DNA from: Sphagnum compactum
Taxonomy: Eukaryota; Bryophyta; Sphagnopsida; Sphagnales
Assembly: GCA_965153455.1 (NCBI GenBank)
Contig: OZ234497.1
Location: forward strand, 5,580,001-5,644,000
DNA length: 64,000 bases
Direction: 5' to 3'
Shown here: positions 62,201 through 64,000 of the stretch, piece after piece
How positions within the stretch are numbered: the stretch's first letter is position 1
Layout of the letters: every line of letters starts with the position of its first letter
Notes under the pieces: generated by a model
Databases searched by the model: none
What the model was told of the DNA's origin: nothing
Seen by the model: the letters and a program-made list of their open reading frames with translations, nothing else
Position numbers and translations under genes: made by a program

Positions 62201-63170
62201 CTCATGTTTTGAAAGATATAGTTAAACATGCAACTTAATATTCTTGGAGTGGCATTTTTGGATTATTAACATTTTATTAAGTTATTTTTACATTAAGATA
62301 TTTGAGATTAGATATTATGTTTGGAACTTGAAGACATTTTTAATCATTTCTTTTGGTCATGATGATAGTTTTGGCATGGGATGTTCATTTCCATGCTTGT
62401 TATTATTTGTGAAAATAAAATTGATTGTAACGATGGGTAGTTTGAATGGATCTTAAAAAGAGAGAGTAAGATGATATCACAAGTTCATATTTCTGGTGAA
62501 ATTTGAAAATTTGGTAATGATATTGGTGTTATTATGTAATGTTATATTCTCTCATATTTTGATGTCAAATTTCAATACGATGAAAGGTAAACTTTGTTGA
62601 AAAGTTGATTTTAGCACGTGGTACTTTTATATAAGTCTTTTTAAAAAAAAAGGATCACACTATAATCACAAAACTTTGAAACCAAAACCATAGGAATTAA
62701 ATATGTGCAAAAAAAATAAAAATAAAAAAAAATAAAAATCCACAAGAGTTAAACATGTGTGACAACTCAAATTTGCATATTTGCATAAGAAGAGAAATGC
62801 TAGGGTTTGGACACATGTGAAACATGGAAATTTCTTTACATTGAAGAATGCTAGAATTTGGATGTATGGGAAATGAAAAAATAAACAACTAGAAGAGTGA
62901 TGCACAAAGTTTGGCAACTAAGCATGAAAAACATCTTTTTCATCCAAAGGGTTAAAGCTAGTGAAGGAGGCTATGCATGTGTATCATTAAGGGAGGGGCA
63001 ATTAGGTTTTGGATCTTCCCTTCAAATACAACCCTAAAACATTTTCCAATTTTGGTTTGTTTATGGAGCCTATTGTGTACCATTCTAGTCGTGGTAAAAT
63101 GGGTGTTTCACAAAAATGATATACAAAAGAGAGATTGATTGATAGATAATTCACAACCTTTAAAAATTAT
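56279..63170. other. Long AT-rich spacer
   Basis: About 6.9 kb with no gene, RNA or element that I can support. Open frames are at most about 85 codons and show no family signal. The only structured spot is the hairpin near 58.93 kb. Confidence 0.45.
58927..58956. repeat. Perfect hairpin, 14-base arms
   Basis: AATTGAATTGAATT and AATTCAATTCAATT are separated by TT. A second, similar palindromic stretch of TTGAATT/AATTCAA words follows at about 58983-59008. Confidence 0.85.
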
Positions 63171-63171
63171 G

Positions 63172-63340
63172 ATGTAAATAACCCATGCACTTTGAATATC
63201 GGTATCGTGTAAATAACCCATGCACTATGAATATATAAGTATGGTATAAATAACCCATGCATTATGGACTAGGTAACCATGGTTGAGGGTGTGAGTGTTG
63301 AGAGTCATGCAAATATGATGGAAGAGTAACCCATGCATAG
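63172..63340. repeat. 36-base tandem repeat, 3 copies plus an outlier
   Basis: AAATAACCCATGCACTATGA-like units place ACCCATGC at 63181, 63216 and 63253, with a further one at 63329. Confidence 0.75.
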
Positions 63341-63435
63341 GGAATTGGTGATACCCGCCCTGGTATCAATATAGGTAAGTACCTATGTTTAGTGTTTGTT
63401 GTTTTGATTTCTTTTTTCTAATTATCATTTCCAAC

Positions 63436-63465
63436 AGCCCCCCCCCCCACAAAAAAAAAAAAAAA
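63436..63465. repeat. Poly-C then poly-A run
   Basis: A run of about 10 C is followed by CA and about 15 A. Exact lengths may be uncertain. Confidence 0.8.
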
Positions 63466-63534
63466 CAAAAAACAATTTAACCCTTCCACAAACAACGAAG
63501 GAAATTAGACTCGTCCAAAAAACGATGAACGTAG

Positions 63535-63980
63535 TCACCAGTGTTGGCCGGTTACTGGGTTTCGACCCGGTTATCAAGTCGATTACCAATAAACTCCCGG
63601 TTGGTAATAACCGAGGTTGGCCGGTCACTGAGTGTTGATCCGGTTATCATTCTGGTTATGAAGAAACGACCATTTGGCTCTTGACTTTTATGCGACTCCG
63701 TTCAATTGATAATGAATACTGAATTCTAAAAATCTGATAACTTACCTGGATGAACTGATGATTATCATCCATCAGCGTAGGTTATCAATCCGAAGGGTAG
63801 GATATCAATCTTTAAATACTAATACAAAAAAAATTAAAGAAATTTCTTTAAATTTTTTTTTTTTTTTTTTCAAAAACGCTATAACCAGTGTATATAACCA
63901 GCAGGTTGACTGGCGATTAGTAACCGGTTACTTGATAACCTGCGATTATGCATAACCAGCGGTTATTACTCAGTAATTTA
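63535..63980. mobile_element. Possible inverted-repeat element rich in CCGGTTA / TAACCGG words
   Basis: The left part has GGCCGGTTACTGGG, CCCGGTTATCAAGT, GGTAATAACCGAGG and CCGGTTATCATTCTGG. The right part has the opposite words, including AGTAACCGGTTACTTGATAA and AACCAGCGGTTATTACTCAG. The imperfect inverted arrangement suggests a MITE-like or foldback element, possibly cut by the window end. Confidence 0.4.
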
Positions 63981-64000
63981 GATTGGTGTTTTGGTCAGAG

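Noticed and set aside
62666-62917. Phe-rich minus-strand frame
   Set aside because: A product of A-rich low complexity on the plus strand.
1-64000. tRNA, rRNA and snRNA genes
   Set aside because: Looked for T-loop and box words by eye on both strands and found no convincing cloverleaf or conserved RNA. A covariance-model scan would settle this.

Overview
This window is nuclear DNA of a land plant. Protein-coding genes are split by GT-AG introns, and the encoded proteins are plant-type: a PIN1 isomerase without a WW domain, a tiny TOM5, and an LDL1-type histone demethylase. TTTAGGG-type telomere-like repeats and AAACCCTAA telo-boxes also occur. Large AT-rich tracts full of degraded elements point to a repeat-rich genome. 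I cannot name the species; a non-flowering land plant is possible but not shown.

Left part (1-28 kb) is gene-rich. A vacuolar H+-ATPase subunit C gene runs leftward off the window edge (VHA-C; four 5' exons, 1723 down to 117). A 5'-truncated, broken LINE-type retroelement follows (about 2460-5125). Then come four rightward genes: translation elongation factor 2 (5666-9187, 3 exons, 843 aa), the mitochondrial import subunit TOM5 (11896-12655, 2 exons, 53 aa), an LSD1-like histone demethylase (16886-23542, 2 exons, 917 aa), and a PIN1-type prolyl isomerase (25014-27714, 2 exons, 118 aa). All are housekeeping or regulatory genes and none forms an operon. eEF2 and TOM5 share a telo-box just upstream of the start. 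The 3.9-kb intron of the demethylase gene holds the remains of a reverse transcriptase unlike the LINE, with two further partial copies.

Right part (28-64 kb) is AT-rich and I find no intact gene. It holds degenerate tandem arrays (31.0, 34.7, 49.0, 50.6, 63.2 kb), a block of degenerate telomere-like CCCTAAA words (35.36-36.11 kb), a nepenthesin-type aspartic protease pseudogene (minus strand, about 32.0-32.56 kb), a minus-strand coding fossil with motifs loosely like a Rep endonuclease (54968-55477), and unrecognised coding remnants near 36.2-36.9 kb. A cluster of MITE-like inverted-repeat elements lies at 44.8-47.8 kb, with a related copy at 24.25 kb just upstream of PIN1. A separate TAA-flanked MITE lies at 46223-46457. 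A small GC-richer, exon-like stretch at 48.05-48.53 kb is unidentified.

All exon calls were made by eye from splice signals and remembered protein families. No alignment or database search was run.
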